DNA of 22,844 bases from Saccoglossus kowalevskii (GCF_000003605.2 NW_003126885.1:147646-170489); one strand, 5' to 3'. Shown: positions 1 to 10,074, counted from the stretch's first letter. Program-made: numbers and translations. The notes: a model not told the origin generated them from the letters alone.

Positions 1-30
1 ATGATGTGGACAGTAATGGTAACTGTGTAG
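1..30 (+). CDS. FBLN1: fibulin-1-like: 3' end of a calcium-binding EGF exon
   Basis: The window opens inside an exon. Reading from base 3 gives DVDSNGNCV, the usual tail of a calcium-binding EGF module with its sixth cysteine. The last base (G) starts a split Asp codon, and a GTGGGT donor follows at 31. This phase-1 ending matches the next exon, which begins with the remaining AT of the Asp codon. Confidence 0.75.
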   Translation: MMWTVMVTV

Positions 31-3000
31 GTGGGTATTGGTTAAGGTTGAATTCCATTGTGAACTATAGAAGGCAGTGTACTGTTCTATCCAAAGTACA
101 GCATAGAGGGCAGTGTACTGTTCTATCCAAAGTATAGCATAGAGGGCGTACTCTACTTAAACCTTTGAAAACCATACTTTCTCTCACTCTGAAGGAATGG
201 TGTAACGTTTCGCAATTTTTTTTTGTATTTTTCAATAAATTAATTTTTGTTCAAAATCAGTGACAATACAAGTTATGGTTTTGCGGTGCTAATAAATTCC
301 CCCTGTTAATCCGCTGTAATTAATTTATGTGTCATCATGCAGCACATGTTCGAATTTCAATGCATTTTACACACGTTGTGTACGTTGCTGTGAGTTCCAT
401 GTCAAACACAATGCGACACGAGAATCACCACCCCTTAAATATTAATTTTTAATAATCAACACCTCAGGAATGGGCTCTGATTTCAATAATCTTGAAAATC
501 AATTCTGCAGTTCATTCTTTCTGATTGCCAATATTCTGAAAATGACAGAAATTATCTATCGACAGCACCACTTGGTAATCTAGAAGATAATATTTGGTAA
601 TCGTAGTCCTAAATAACTATTAAAAATAGTAATCTGGTTGTTTAATAGTATTCTTGGCATATCAGGTTGAAGGACATATTTTGAGGTTGAAGAGTTGAAA
701 AGTAAAGTTGAAAAAAAAATCTTCTCTAATATTTTAATCAGTTCGTCAAATTTTTTTTTATTTAATCAAATATGCATTTAAATTTCTCACCACGTATTGA
801 ACATTGTAATTTAATGTGAACAAAAAAATGTGTTTTACATGTGTTGTACCGGTATACATAACTTCACAATGTCTATTGTCCTTTAACCTTTTCACAGTCC
901 CATCTTTTCATCACAAATTCACAAAATAGTCTGTTTATACATTTTGTATATGCACTTTCATTGAGAAGATTGGGACAAAAATAGACAAACTTTTTGAATG
1001 AAAACAAAAAGTTCACTAAAATTTTGTCTGTTAGCTCCGAAATTATAAACTATAATTTGATAATATTTCCGGTTATCTTAGATATAAACGAATGTCTTGG
1101 CAATCCTTGTCCACAAAATTCCAACTGTTATAATACCAGGGGTTCGTATCGATGTGCAGCAAGACAACAGTGCGGGGCAGGCTTTGAAATTGACAATAAC
1201 GGACTCAGGTGTGTTGGTAAGTACTTTACTTACTCCAATGAGAGATGCAATCATTTTGGGTTTAGTTGATAATGTTGCTAAAGTACAAATTGATAACATT
1301 TGCAGGTGCAAAATGCTCATTCAGTAATACTTATGTGTATATGCTCAAAAGATATCGAGTCAAAACTGAAAATCTTTTGTTAGCATCCAGATGTTGCTTG
1401 CAATGTATATGAATATGAAATGAGTTGGTGATCACAGTAAATACATTCATTGATTTTCCCCATAATTCAAAATGGCAGTAAAATATATAAATCTGTGTGC
1501 AAATTTGTATCTGGAAAAAATGGACACACTGCAGGGCTCAAGGTGGTTGAGGAACTCACAAGTTGTTTCTGTGGATGTGTGGACATTGCAGGGTTGTAAA
1601 CGTTATCAACAATCTAGTTCGTATAGGACTTTCATATATGACCTTTACTTTCAAATGCGAGGCGTAATGACCACCTGTCTGCCAGCATGTCAATCAATAA
1701 TCATGAAAGTAAATATCACAAAAATTATATTTAACAAAATTTCATGACTTTTTCTATTGTCTTGCATCTTAACATGTGTGGCTCAATCTACACAAATTTG
1801 TACAGATTTCATTGTACATGCAGGTAACTGGTAATTCTCACTTGCTACAAACCCGATTCATTCTTCGTCATCTTATTAAAATCCTAGTTTCTTCTATTAA
1901 TAGATATAGATGAGTGTTTAGTCGGCAGCCACACTTGTCAAAGTAATCAACGCTGTATAAATACCAGAGGGGGATACAACTGTGAATGTCCAGTCGGTTA
2001 CAAAGCTAACCAGTTCACAAAGACATGCGAAGGTGAGTGAGTGACTGAAACAATTTTATTCAGCATCTCTTGTGTTCATCTTCCCAAAATAGAACTTAGA
2101 TGCATGGAACTATACCGGTAATACGTGCGTGAGTTTGAATCTTATGCTGCGTGTTATTGTCTCAATGTTTGTGTGCCTGTATGTTTTTAATTATATGCAA
2201 TTGCCGCCGAGATAGCCACAAGATTTGTTTGTGCTCTTCAAATAGCGATACATTTCCTATCAACTCAACCTCTGTTCTTCTGACTTGCAACAATGTATTT
2301 TACTGGAGTGCTTATACTACCATAACATTTTACCGCTTTGAGAGCCAAAGTCAGCATTTCAGAACTTAAAACCCAGATTATTTTTTTTTTTTATATTTTT
2401 TAATGTTGATCAAAGCTGGTAGCCAAAGGGAAATAATGTCAATTTGGTCCAAAATTATATAAACATCCTAAAAAATAGGCAAAATTTTGGTCGAAAAAAA
2501 TTATGCCATCCACAGGGTGAACATCTTTTGTGAAAGGGTCAAAGGTCAATATATTTACATGTTATGCAATGTAAGGCAAAAAAAAATTGTTTTGTTGCCC
2601 TCAATGACCGAGGGTCGCGTTTTTTCCCTATATACCTCGGCTATTTACAATACCCTTAGTTTTCATGAGTTTAAAAAAAAAAAAAAATTCGACCGACTGA
2701 CCCAATTTTCCTACTTGAGGGGAAACGCAAGTTTTTTTTGGCCTAACTGTTTGTTGCCAATTCTTTGTGTGCTTCAATGTAGATATCGACGAGTGTAATG
2801 ATTGGCGAGGTCGATGTCAGCAAAGCTGTGAAAACACTGAAGGTTCCTACAGATGTACATGTCAAGAAGGATTTGAACTTGCACCGGACGGTGTCAACTG
2901 TAGAGGTACACATTATTATCTATCTAATGTCAAATTATGAATTTTTCATGCTATGATCCACGCTATGATTGCTTTGTGGTTGGTTTTTTTATTTTTAGAT

Positions 3001-6000
3001 ATTGATGAATGCGCATCTGGAAATCCATGCACTCAACAATGCGTTAATTATTACGGATCGTATCAGTGTTTATGCCAACGTGGATATAGACTGAATGCTG
3101 ATAAGCTCACATGTGATGGTAAGTACAGTTTCATACTTTTATAAAATGATTACTGCAAAGAAATGGAAAACATATTATTAAACTGAGTCACTGTCCTAAA
3201 CAGTTGTACGCTGGAACACAGTGGCATAATTTCTTTACATTTTTGCCAGCCATAGAAATGCTGCCTAGTAGTTACAAACACATGTAAAAGGACTAAATGT
3301 GAAAAAGTAGATTACAATAAACTAATTTTTAAATGTTTTCTGTACTCCATTCGGGTCAGGTTTGACAGCTAACTCCAGTGTTCATTCTTGTCAGGTCTCA
3401 CAGCTAACTCCAGTGTTCTGTCAAGTCAGGTCTCACAACTAACTCCAGTGTTCAGTCAAGTCAGGTTTGACAGCTAACTCGAGTGTTCAGTCTAGTCAGG
3501 TCTCACAATAACTCCAGTGTTCAGTGAAGTCAGGTCTCACACCTAACTCCAGTGTTCAGTCAAGTCAGATTTGACAGCTAACTCCAGTGGTCACTCTAGT
3601 CAGGTTTGACAGCTAACTCCAGTGTTCAGTCTAGTCAGGTTTGACAGCTAACTCCAGTGTTCAGTCTAGTCAGGTTTGACAGCTAACTCCAGTGTTCAGT
3701 CTAGTCGGGTTTGGCAGTTAACTCCAGTGTTCAGTCTAGTCATGTTTGACAGCTAACTCCAGTGTTCAGTCTAGTCAGGCTTGACAGCTAACTCCAGTGG
3801 TCACTCTAGTCAGGCTTGACAGCTAACTCCAGTGTTCAGTCTAGTCAGGTTTGACAGCTAACTCCAGTGTTCAGTCTAGTCAGGTTTGAAGGCTAACTCC
3901 AGTGTTCAGTCTAGTCAGGCTTGACAGCTAACTCCAGTGGTCACTCTAGTCAGGCTTGACAGCTAACTCCAGTGGTCACTCTAGTCAGGCTTGATAGCTA
4001 ACTCCAGTGGTCACTCTAGTCAGGTTTGACAGCCGACTCCAGTGGTCACTCTAGTCAATTTTGACAGCTAACTCCAGTGTTCAGTCTAGTTTGATTGATT
4101 TCACAGCTAAAAGTATATTTTGTGTAATTATGTTCATGTTTCTTATTGACTACTTAAATTTTTATATTCCATAGATATTGATGAATGTTCTCTCTATGCG
4201 TCACGTGGTAGTCTATGCGTCGGTGTTTGTACGAACATTCCTGGATCGTATAAATGCACATGCCCACCTGGATACAGTCTGTTGGCTGATGGCAGATCAT
4301 GTAGAGGTAAGCAATGAAAAATATCCTGCTCTTTGTCAGCTGGCATCATGATTATATGAGGTATAATTATTTAGTGACACTAGTGAATATATGCAACTCC
4401 TGCAAACATCAAAAGAAATAGAACGGTGCTCAGTATGATGTCTCTTGATGCATTGGGTTTTATTATATTCGTTTCTGGTTCTATAAAACAAATCTATCTC
4501 TAGTAGTTCAGTACTGTCGTGTTTTCCCCCAACCATTTTAAGTACTGCTGTTTCATAGATTTTGCTTCTGCCTATCTACGAAAAAATGCCGCATAATAGA
4601 CCATATTTGTTGGTTTACGAACTGACTATTCCCTTCCAAAAATGACACAAAATTTCAACAAGACATTTCTCAAACGTTCAATACTACCAACTAAAATCTT
4701 AATGATCAGTTAACTCTGTTACCATGACAACAAACCAGTATTATTTTTGTCATGCTCTAGATATTGACGAGTGTGAAGAAAGAATAGACACATGTTCTGC
4801 GACTGAGACGTGTTTCAACACCCGCGGTGGATTTCGTTGCCATAGCATCACATGTCCACCATATTTTGTCAAAGCATCAGCAACGTAAGTATATTGTCAA
4901 CCTTAAATAATCGTTTATGTCGTTTCTAAAAACCTGAAAAGTATTGTACTTTGTACTGTAAAAGGGTTAATTATTCACTGGGTTTTAATTTTGCTTATTT
5001 CGCTGACTGGAAAATGCGCTAAATTAAAACCCAGTGAATATGTAAAATTTAGCATGGAACACATTATCTAAATGATAAAACCGTGAATTTAAAACCCACT
5101 GAATATGCCTGAAATGCTAAATCAGCGAAATTTAAATCCAGTGAAAATTAGTCATTTTATAGTACTTCTATGTAGTATAAGGGGATATAAGTATTGATAT
5201 AACTATAAAAAAACACCTACTCATGATACATAGATCAGCTGGCAGATATCAGGTCGGGTCTCTGTACCAGTCAGTGAACATAGTGGGTGAGATTTGTCTA
5301 TGAAGGAAGCAGTGAACAAGGTAAGATTTTGCCACTAGAGAAACAGTGAATAGGGTAAAATTAGTTATTCTTGGGGAAGCAGTGACCAAGGTAATATATT
5401 TCTAGGGAGAAGCAGTAGTCAAAAATGTAATGCTCATTTGGATAAGCAGTGACCAAGGTAAGATACATTTCCAGGGGGAAGCAGTGACCAAGGTAAGATA
5501 CATTTCCAGGGGGAAGCAGTGACCAAGGTAATGCACTCTGGGGGAAGCAGTGACCAAGGTAATGCTCTCTGGGGGAAGCAGTGACCAAGGTAATGCACTC
5601 TGGGGGAAGCAGTGACCAAGGTGATGCTTTCTGGGGGAAGCAGTGACCAAGGTAATGCACTCTGGGGGAAGCAGTGACCAAAGTCATGCACTCTGGGAGA
5701 AGCAGTGACCAAAGTCATGCACTCTGGGGAAAGCAGTGACCAAGGTAATGCTCTCTGGGGGAAGCAGTGACCAAGGTAATGCACTCTGGGGGAAGCAGTG
5801 ACCAAAGTCATGCACTCTGGGGGAAGCAGTGACCAAGGTAATGCTCTCTGGGGAGCCTATGCAAAGAAATCTGCTGTGTCTTTCCTCATTTTCTCTCTCA
5901 TTCTACTTTTCTATTGGTTGAAAAACTATCTGAAATGTCTGTCTTTTGGTAAAACATTTGTGATTACACAGTTGACTAATGCAGATTTCTTTGTTGCTCC

Positions 6001-9000
6001 CCTTTTCTGTTTACAGTCGCTGTCGCCGGGAACAGTGTGCGATTGATGATGCCGAGTGTATAGGCTTGCCGTTCTCCATCTCGTACAACTACATCACATT
6101 CCCGTCTGATGTGCGTATTCCAGCACGGCTCTTCACCATGACTGCTGTTCCATTTGGAACCAATACATACGACTTTTTTCTAACCAAGGGAAATGAGGCG
6201 AATGAATTCCAGTTGCAGAAGGAACAACTTAAAGGAACAATCTATTTAATCCAGCCCATGACAGGACCAAGAGATATTGAACTTGAATTAGAACTGAGAA
6301 GCTATGACGAGAATCGTAACTTAGCGGGAAAGAATGTCGCTAAAATAATTGTTTACTGTACCAAATACAAATTCTAGGAAGCAATGATTTTGACAACATA
6401 GCATTCTGTGAATTTATTTTAAGCACAATATTTTACAGAAATCCAGAACAATTTTTTTTGGAAACTACGGGTCACTGAATATTTAGAAATTAGCATGATG
6501 AAAAATTTTCAATTTACAAAAATAAAAATTTCTGTATTTGAGAGAAAAAAAATCTTAATTAAAACTGGCTGCTAGCATTGTGGCACTGTACTGGAAAAAT
6601 CTCATTATCATACGATTCTCTTAAGTCTCCTTTTCCACAAATTTTGAAATGAATATTGTTTTCTAATTAGTGTATTACTTTGTCGATTGTTACCTGATGT
6701 GCAAGATATAAACAAATACCTATTTTGGCTTTTCCGTCACTTCTAAAATGAAAATACAGAAAATATAATTCTGGGACACAGTTTTTGTGAAGATTTAATG
6801 TTACAAATATTAAATTTCTGTAGTGAAGTTCTGGAATACACTTGAAAGTTGTAAAAAATGAACAATTATTATAAAAAGCCATTCCTGTTGCATAGAAATC
6901 ACCTATAAAATGTAAAGAAATATATTCTTTGTATGATCAGCGTAAAAGCCATTACTGTCATAAAGTGATTTAACCCAAAAAAAATGACTTAAGTTGTGTA
7001 AAAGCTAGTCTTTGAATTTTATTTCAGTTGTACAAACCCTGGCTTTAGAATATGTAAACATTGTGTTACATACATTAGTGTAGTTCAGGTGACTTATAAA
7101 TAAAACAAATAACTGATTGTGATATTTTTCGTAATTGTCATATAATCCACCACATACCAACAGATATGGTGCATTCACACAAATCCAAGCACTATTCATC
7201 CTTCTTTGTTCAGTCTGTAATGTTACTCCATATTCAAAACAACCCCCTGTTACTCCACATGAGTAGATACATAGTTCAAATTTGGGTGGGTCTGAAAATG
7301 AACCATTATTACACATTGTTCAACTCTCAGCTACAAACCCTATAATGCAAATAGGTAAGTTTTTTATTATATTTGGCTATGAATGTCTGCATGGAAGACT
7401 ACTATTATATTAACCATCCTGAGAACAAAAACATGGTGGTATTCATGTCTGCATTGTCATCAAACCTCTGCTCTTTTTATCATACAGTCCAGGATCAGAA
7501 GACGAGTTCCGATGCGTAAAACAACGCTGTGCAGCCAACGATGCTGAATGTTTACTGGAGAAGACTGATGCTATATCCTACAATCACATCTCCTTGCCAT
7601 CGAATCTGACGCCGCCCAGACCACTGATTACCATGAGTGCCATCACAACTGGTACACCAAGGATTCGGTTCCACATCGCTGAAGGTAACCATGGTGGATG
7701 GTTTGACGTAGTATCCCATGGTGCATCAGGTATGTACACAGTTAACAATAAATTTCTCACTGCCACAGGACAAATGTTAATATAATTATATATACCGGCA
7801 ATTCCAAAGTATTCTGAACCAGTGTCACAATATCACGGAGGAGTGACTATCTGTATTGTGGTTGTAATCCTCCAAGCGATAGGTGAGGAGGGATAGAAAT
7901 TAGAAAAACAGGGAATATTTCATTGCCTGTTCGAATGCAGTTTGAAAACCGGGACCTATGGATTGACTTGTCTGTCTTTACCTGCATCGATCAAGTTCAA
8001 ACTGAAGGGTAACACATACATCAGACATTGAATCAGACCGGGTATGCCTTTTAATTTGTTCCGTAATCTTATTCAAGATGGCTGAATGGCAGCCATGTTT
8101 TCATCCCAGTCTTGATAGATTGGGTTTAAAATCGATACTATATTCAATGGTGCCTTGATGCATGTAATTTCATTTTTCATGAAATTAAATACCTCGCACA
8201 TACAAATAGTTTTCACAAAACCATATCTCATACATGCTTGGATCCATTGTATTTGAGCTTCACTCGCATATCGTGTTTAAGGTTGCTACAAAAAGTTAAT
8301 AATGGGATGCATTTGGTTGTCCCTTGACTGACCATCAACAGTTTCTCAGTCATGCCTTGATATTTTTCATTTAAAATGGCCGACTGGAAGCCTTTTATGA
8401 CCTTTGTCAGATATAAGGCAAGACATAATGTTGTTTTCAGTTATTTTTGAATTATGATAAAATTTAGCAAACTGGCAGTCATTTTAGGCACATACACAAA
8501 AACAAAATTTGAGTATGTCATGCCTGTACTGATACCATTTCTCAGTCGTTCTTTGACTGAATTTTGTGAAAGTAGGTGCAAAAACAATATAATGGTATAC
8601 ATTGGCAAGTTGATTCGATTAGACAGACTGGTGACAATTTTCGTCTCCCAAAACACTCGTCAGGCATGCCTGGGTCAATATTATTCAAACTTGGTATGAA
8701 TGTCACTCATGGTGGGTTATTGAATTTAATGTAAAACAAAGGAAAAAAAGTATATTAGGTGGATTTTATTTTCACTGAATATAAAGTATTTTACAGTATA
8801 TCATGCTTTATCTCAAGGTGTTTTAACACATCAAATATTTCAAATTTATCATAGTTCTATGCCCTAATATCTGTTTCCAAAGCTTAAAAGTTTTAGCTAC
8901 TGAGGCTTAATAAAATGATTATTTCCAATATTTCCAGTCTGAAAATAGAGAATTATGTTCTGACCTCTATGCATAGGTCTATGTTGGGCGTCTTCACATG

Positions 9001-9517
9001 CATCTCAGACATACTCAGTCTGATCACATTGAAACTTCACAAATTCATCACATGGCTGAATGGAGGTTATTTTTGTCCTTAAAAATTCATTTGTGTGGAC
9101 AGATTTTATTCAAACTTGGTACATGCATGTCATTTTATTTTCAGAATGAAAATGGCTGGCTGGTGGCCATTTTTTTTTAATGAATGCTGTTCCAGATCAG
9201 TGATATTATTTGACCAATCATGTTCCAACTATTCAATTCAAAATGGCCGATTGGCGGCCAAATGTCTAGAATTTAAAAACATACTACCGTACATTATGCA
9301 TAATAGTATATGGCAATTATTACTGAACTATCCGACATGTATTCACTAAAGTATTTTTTTTTCATCTACTTCAGGTACTGTTAGAATGATACGGAATATT
9401 AATGGTCCATTTCATACGGTGCTCCGGCTGGAGATGGATCGCTTGAACAATGCCAACATTGTCACAAGTCGTACAGTAGCATACTTGTATATTTACGTCT
9501 CACAATATTTCTTTTAA
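1..9517 (+). CDS. FBLN1: fibulin-1-like gene, 3' half, with C- and D-type alternative ends (5' end outside window)
   Basis: Fibulin-1 is a secreted, calcium-binding glycoprotein of basement membranes and elastic matrix, built of anaphylatoxin modules, a string of calcium-binding EGF modules and a C-terminal fibulin module. Here I see the last part: exons 1-30, 1082-1216, 1904-2032, 2783-2905, 2999-3118, 4175-4306 and 4761-4884 (EGF), then either 6017-6377 (C form, stop TAG) or 7488-7729 joined to 9375-9517 (D form, stop TAA). Introns between EGF exons are all phase 1, so each exon is a symmetric module. The switch junction is phase 2. Every complete EGF has the D-I-[DN]-E-C start and the C-x-N-x4-[FY]-x-C pattern of Asn beta-hydroxylation. 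The paired C and D ends separate fibulin-1 from hemicentin and from fibulins 3-5. The anaphylatoxin modules and signal peptide must lie upstream of the window. The call rests on reading the translation; no database search was run. Confidence 0.9.
31..882. other. fibulin intron sequence without a recognised gene
   Basis: Intron between the partial exon at 1-30 and the exon at 1082. Apart from a 36-bp direct duplication near its start and one TACCGGTA palindrome at 847-854, I see only AT-rich unique-looking sequence. No cysteine-rich open stretch with splice sites is visible, so no EGF exon appears to be missed. Confidence 0.6.
73..144. repeat. 36-bp direct tandem duplication (2 copies)
   Basis: The unit beginning GGCAGTGTACTGTTCTATCC at 73 repeats from 109 with a single C/T difference. 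A third copy breaks off after a few bases. Confidence 0.85.
883..1060 (+). mobile_element. TTAA-flanked MITE, copy 1 (3' end eroded)
   Basis: Begins TTAACCTTTTCAC and shares long stretches with the copies at 10075-10517 and 15146-15402: the ACAAAATAGTC-TGTTTATAC segment, GAAGATTGGGACAAAAATAG, and TTTTGTCTGTTAGCTCC against TTTTGTCCGTTGGCTCC. The right inverted repeat has been lost. The recognisable element stops roughly 20-30 bp before the EGF exon at 1082. Confidence 0.75.
1082..1216 (+). CDS. FBLN1: fibulin-1-like: calcium-binding EGF exon
   Basis: A 135-bp phase 1-1 exon with TTATCTTAG acceptor and GTAAGT donor. The split first codon gives Asp, then INEC. Six cysteines are present, with the [10 protein letters not shown] hydroxylation pattern. 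Cys4 to Cys5 holds five residues (AARQQ), wider than the usual single residue, an arrangement also found in some fibulin modules. The acceptor sits close to the end of an upstream MITE. Confidence 0.9.
1217..1903. other. fibulin intron, nothing recognised
   Basis: AT-rich intron between two EGF exons. I see no repeat family shared with the rest of the window and no exon-like open reading stretch with splice sites. Confidence 0.6.
1904..2032 (+). CDS. FBLN1: fibulin-1-like: calcium-binding EGF exon
   Basis: A 129-bp phase 1-1 exon (acceptor ATTAATAG, donor GTGAGT) encoding a standard six-cysteine calcium-binding EGF: DIDEC start, [10 protein letters not shown] in the middle and KTCE at the end. 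Typical length, nothing missing. Confidence 0.92.
2033..2782. other. fibulin intron, low-complexity
   Basis: AT-rich intron with homopolymer runs (T-tract near 2381, A-tract near 2673) and one TACCGGTA palindrome at 2113-2120. The open stretches in it lack family features. Confidence 0.6.
2783..2905 (+). CDS. FBLN1: fibulin-1-like: calcium-binding EGF exon
   Basis: A 123-bp phase 1-1 exon (acceptor AATGTAG, donor GTACAC) encoding a six-cysteine calcium-binding EGF with DIDEC and [10 protein letters not shown]. Only 93 bp of intron separate it from the next EGF exon, the shortest intron in the gene here. Confidence 0.92.
2999..3118 (+). CDS. FBLN1: fibulin-1-like: calcium-binding EGF exon
   Basis: A 120-bp phase 1-1 exon, with a T-rich tract and TTTTTAG acceptor, and a GTAAGT donor. 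It encodes a six-cysteine calcium-binding EGF ([19 protein letters not shown]). The following 1056-bp intron holds the 35-bp minisatellite. Confidence 0.93.
3357..4090 (+). repeat. 35-bp minisatellite, about 21 copies
   Basis: The unit reads CAGGTTTGACAGCTAACTCC followed by AGTGTTCAGTCTAGT, for example starting at 3601 and 3636. The array spans 734 bp, 21 x 35 minus a one-base deletion in a unit near 3500. Variants alternate GTTCAG with GGTCAC and GTTTGA with GTCTCA or GCTTGA, and higher-order blocks are visible. It fills most of the intron before the EGF exon at 4175. Confidence 0.95.
4175..4306 (+). CDS. FBLN1: fibulin-1-like: calcium-binding EGF exon
   Basis: A 132-bp phase 1-1 exon (acceptor TTCCATAG, donor GTAAGC) encoding a six-cysteine calcium-binding EGF: DIDEC, then a longer first loop of nine residues before Cys2, [10 protein letters not shown] and GRSCR. 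Confidence 0.92.
4761..4884 (+). CDS. FBLN1: fibulin-1-like: last EGF exon, the shared exon before the C/D switch
   Basis: A 124-bp exon entering in phase 1 and leaving in phase 2 (acceptor CTCTAG, donor GTAAGT). It encodes [15 protein letters not shown] and ends KASA plus the bases AC of a Thr codon. Only five of the six EGF cysteines are here; the sixth must come from whichever downstream exon is joined. The final residues resemble the SAAT junction of human fibulin-1, the known C/D switch point (recalled from knowledge of the family). Confidence 0.92.
4954..5164. mobile_element. TACTGT-ended MITE, family B copy 1
   Basis: A 211-bp element with inverted ends: TACTGTAAAAGGGTTAATTA at the left, and a right end whose complement is TACTATAAAATGACTAATTT. 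Internal, partly palindromic CACTGGGTTTTAA / TTAAAACCCAGTG modules recur. It is nearly the same as the two halves of the element at 11714-12265. No coding capacity. Confidence 0.85.
5301..5854 (+). repeat. 31-bp minisatellite (11 exact-period copies) with degenerate 35-bp leader units
   Basis: GACCAAGGTAATGCACTCTG plus GGGGAAGCAGT repeats with an exact 31-bp period, starting at 5521 and every 31 bp to 5831. Two 35-bp variants (GTAAGATACATTTCC type) start at 5451 and 5486, and more diverged units lie from about 5301. Because 31 is not a multiple of 3, all three minus-strand frames stay open for long stretches; these are not genes. The array ends 160 bp before the C-type terminal exon. Confidence 0.95.
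6017..6377 (+). CDS. FBLN1: fibulin-1C-type terminal exon (single-exon fibulin module)
   Basis: The acceptor is TTTACAG. The first base T completes the Thr codon left by 4761-4884. The exon then encodes RCRREQC and a roughly 115-residue fibulin-type C-terminal module: a Cys pair, [12 protein letters not shown], the TKGNEANEF stretch (compare TGGNEEGFF in human fibulin-1C), the [11 protein letters not shown] beta-strand region and a C-terminal Cys-x-K-Y-K-F before TAG at 6375-6377. The module mediates matrix partner binding in fibulins. An AATAAA lies 144 bp after the stop. Similarity to the C rather than the D type is clearest in the GNE and PRD segments and in being a single exon. Confidence 0.88.
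6521..6526 (+). terminator. candidate poly(A) signal for the fibulin-1C-type transcript
   Basis: AATAAA 144 bp after the TAG stop of the C-type exon. A second AATAAA lies at 7099-7104. Use of either is inferred from position only. Confidence 0.5.
6527..7487. other. C-form 3' flank / D-form intron, nothing recognised
   Basis: AT-rich sequence between the C-type stop and the D-type exon. It acts as 3' UTR and flank for one isoform and as intron for the other. No repeat shared with the window and no coding stretch with family features. Confidence 0.6.
7488..7729 (+). CDS. FBLN1: fibulin-1D-type exon, first of two
   Basis: The acceptor is CATACAG. The first base T completes the same Thr codon as in the C-type exon, so the two are phase-equivalent alternatives. 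It encodes [32 protein letters not shown] and [15 protein letters not shown]. These match the human D-form landmarks VRCIKSC, NDVTC, HTVISLP and FDITEGN as I recall them. It ends in phase 1 (single G) at a GTATGT donor. The next exon starts with GT, giving a Gly. Confidence 0.88.
7730..9374. other. intron between the two fibulin-1D exons, with degenerate dispersed repeats
   Basis: A 1645-bp intron. From about 8080 to 9270 a short partly palindromic motif of the type AAAATGGCCGACTGG-GGCC recurs in diverged form (near 8080, 8376, 9048, 9150 and 9239), next to recurring phrases such as ATTCAAACTTGGTA-ATG (8684 and 9109) and CATGCCT. This looks like an old degenerate repeat cluster. The open frames here have no recognised domain. 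Confidence 0.55.
9375..9517 (+). CDS. FBLN1: fibulin-1D-type exon, last
   Basis: The acceptor is CTTCAG. It encodes [20 protein letters not shown] and ends YIYVSQYFF before TAA (9515-9517). The human D form has VGPFHAVLKLEM and VSEYWF at the same places, so this is the D-type end rather than a separate gene. Two AATAAA signals lie about 180 bp downstream. Confidence 0.88.
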
Positions 9518-9694
9518 TATAAAATAGATGATTGTTTATATTAGCTAGAATTATTATTGGATTATTTGACCGTAAAACCTGTAGCGATGTGAGATGCTGC
9601 CTAGATTGGAATTACCTTGGAAATCATAGGACAAATATAGACTCTTTATTATATGTAATTATTGTTGAAGCATACTATTCTGATTTCATTTTAC

Positions 9695-9709
9695 AATAAA
9701 TAGAATAAA
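9695..9709 (+). terminator. paired poly(A) signals of the fibulin-1D-type transcript
   Basis: AATAAA at 9695-9700 and again at 9704-9709, about 180 bp after the TAA stop, followed by AT-rich sequence. The position suits the 3' end of the D-form transcript. Confidence 0.6.
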
Positions 9710-10074
9710 TGTAAAATTACTATATTTTGCTGAATATAGAGCTGTTTTTATGATGTACAAACCTTATGATTATTTTTCAAAATGGCAACCTGCATGAATT
9801 TTGTCAACATTAAAGATGTCATAATTTTGGTGCCTCTTTTTAATTTATTTCTTTGTGTTCAGTATGATATTTTTATTCTACCAAATTTTGAAATACATTT
9901 GTTGATGCATCTCAAAGAATTGCACATGCACTCATACAGACCAACCCAACCACAAATTAACAGTTGAGTCAAAGCATACAAGGTAGATTTTGATTGGTTG
10001 AAGCAAACTGCTTTTTGATTGGGTAACCAATCATGCACAATCTAGTATTAAAGTAGCTTTGTATCTACTCCAAA

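Noticed and set aside
1472-1747. Cysteine-containing plus-strand open frame in a fibulin intron, possible extra EGF exon
   Set aside because: The cysteine spacing does not fit EGF, there is no DIDEC-type start, and no matching phase-1 splice sites.
3357-4090. CRISPR-like array
   Set aside because: Units are contiguous head-to-tail 35-bp repeats without unique spacers, in an intron of an animal gene. It is a minisatellite.
5361-5811. Three overlapping minus-strand open frames (LGHCFPQ / WSLLPP / VTASPR repeats)
   Set aside because: They are translations of the 31-bp minisatellite, which has a period not divisible by three, so the same peptide phrases appear in every frame. No domain, and antisense within a fibulin intron.
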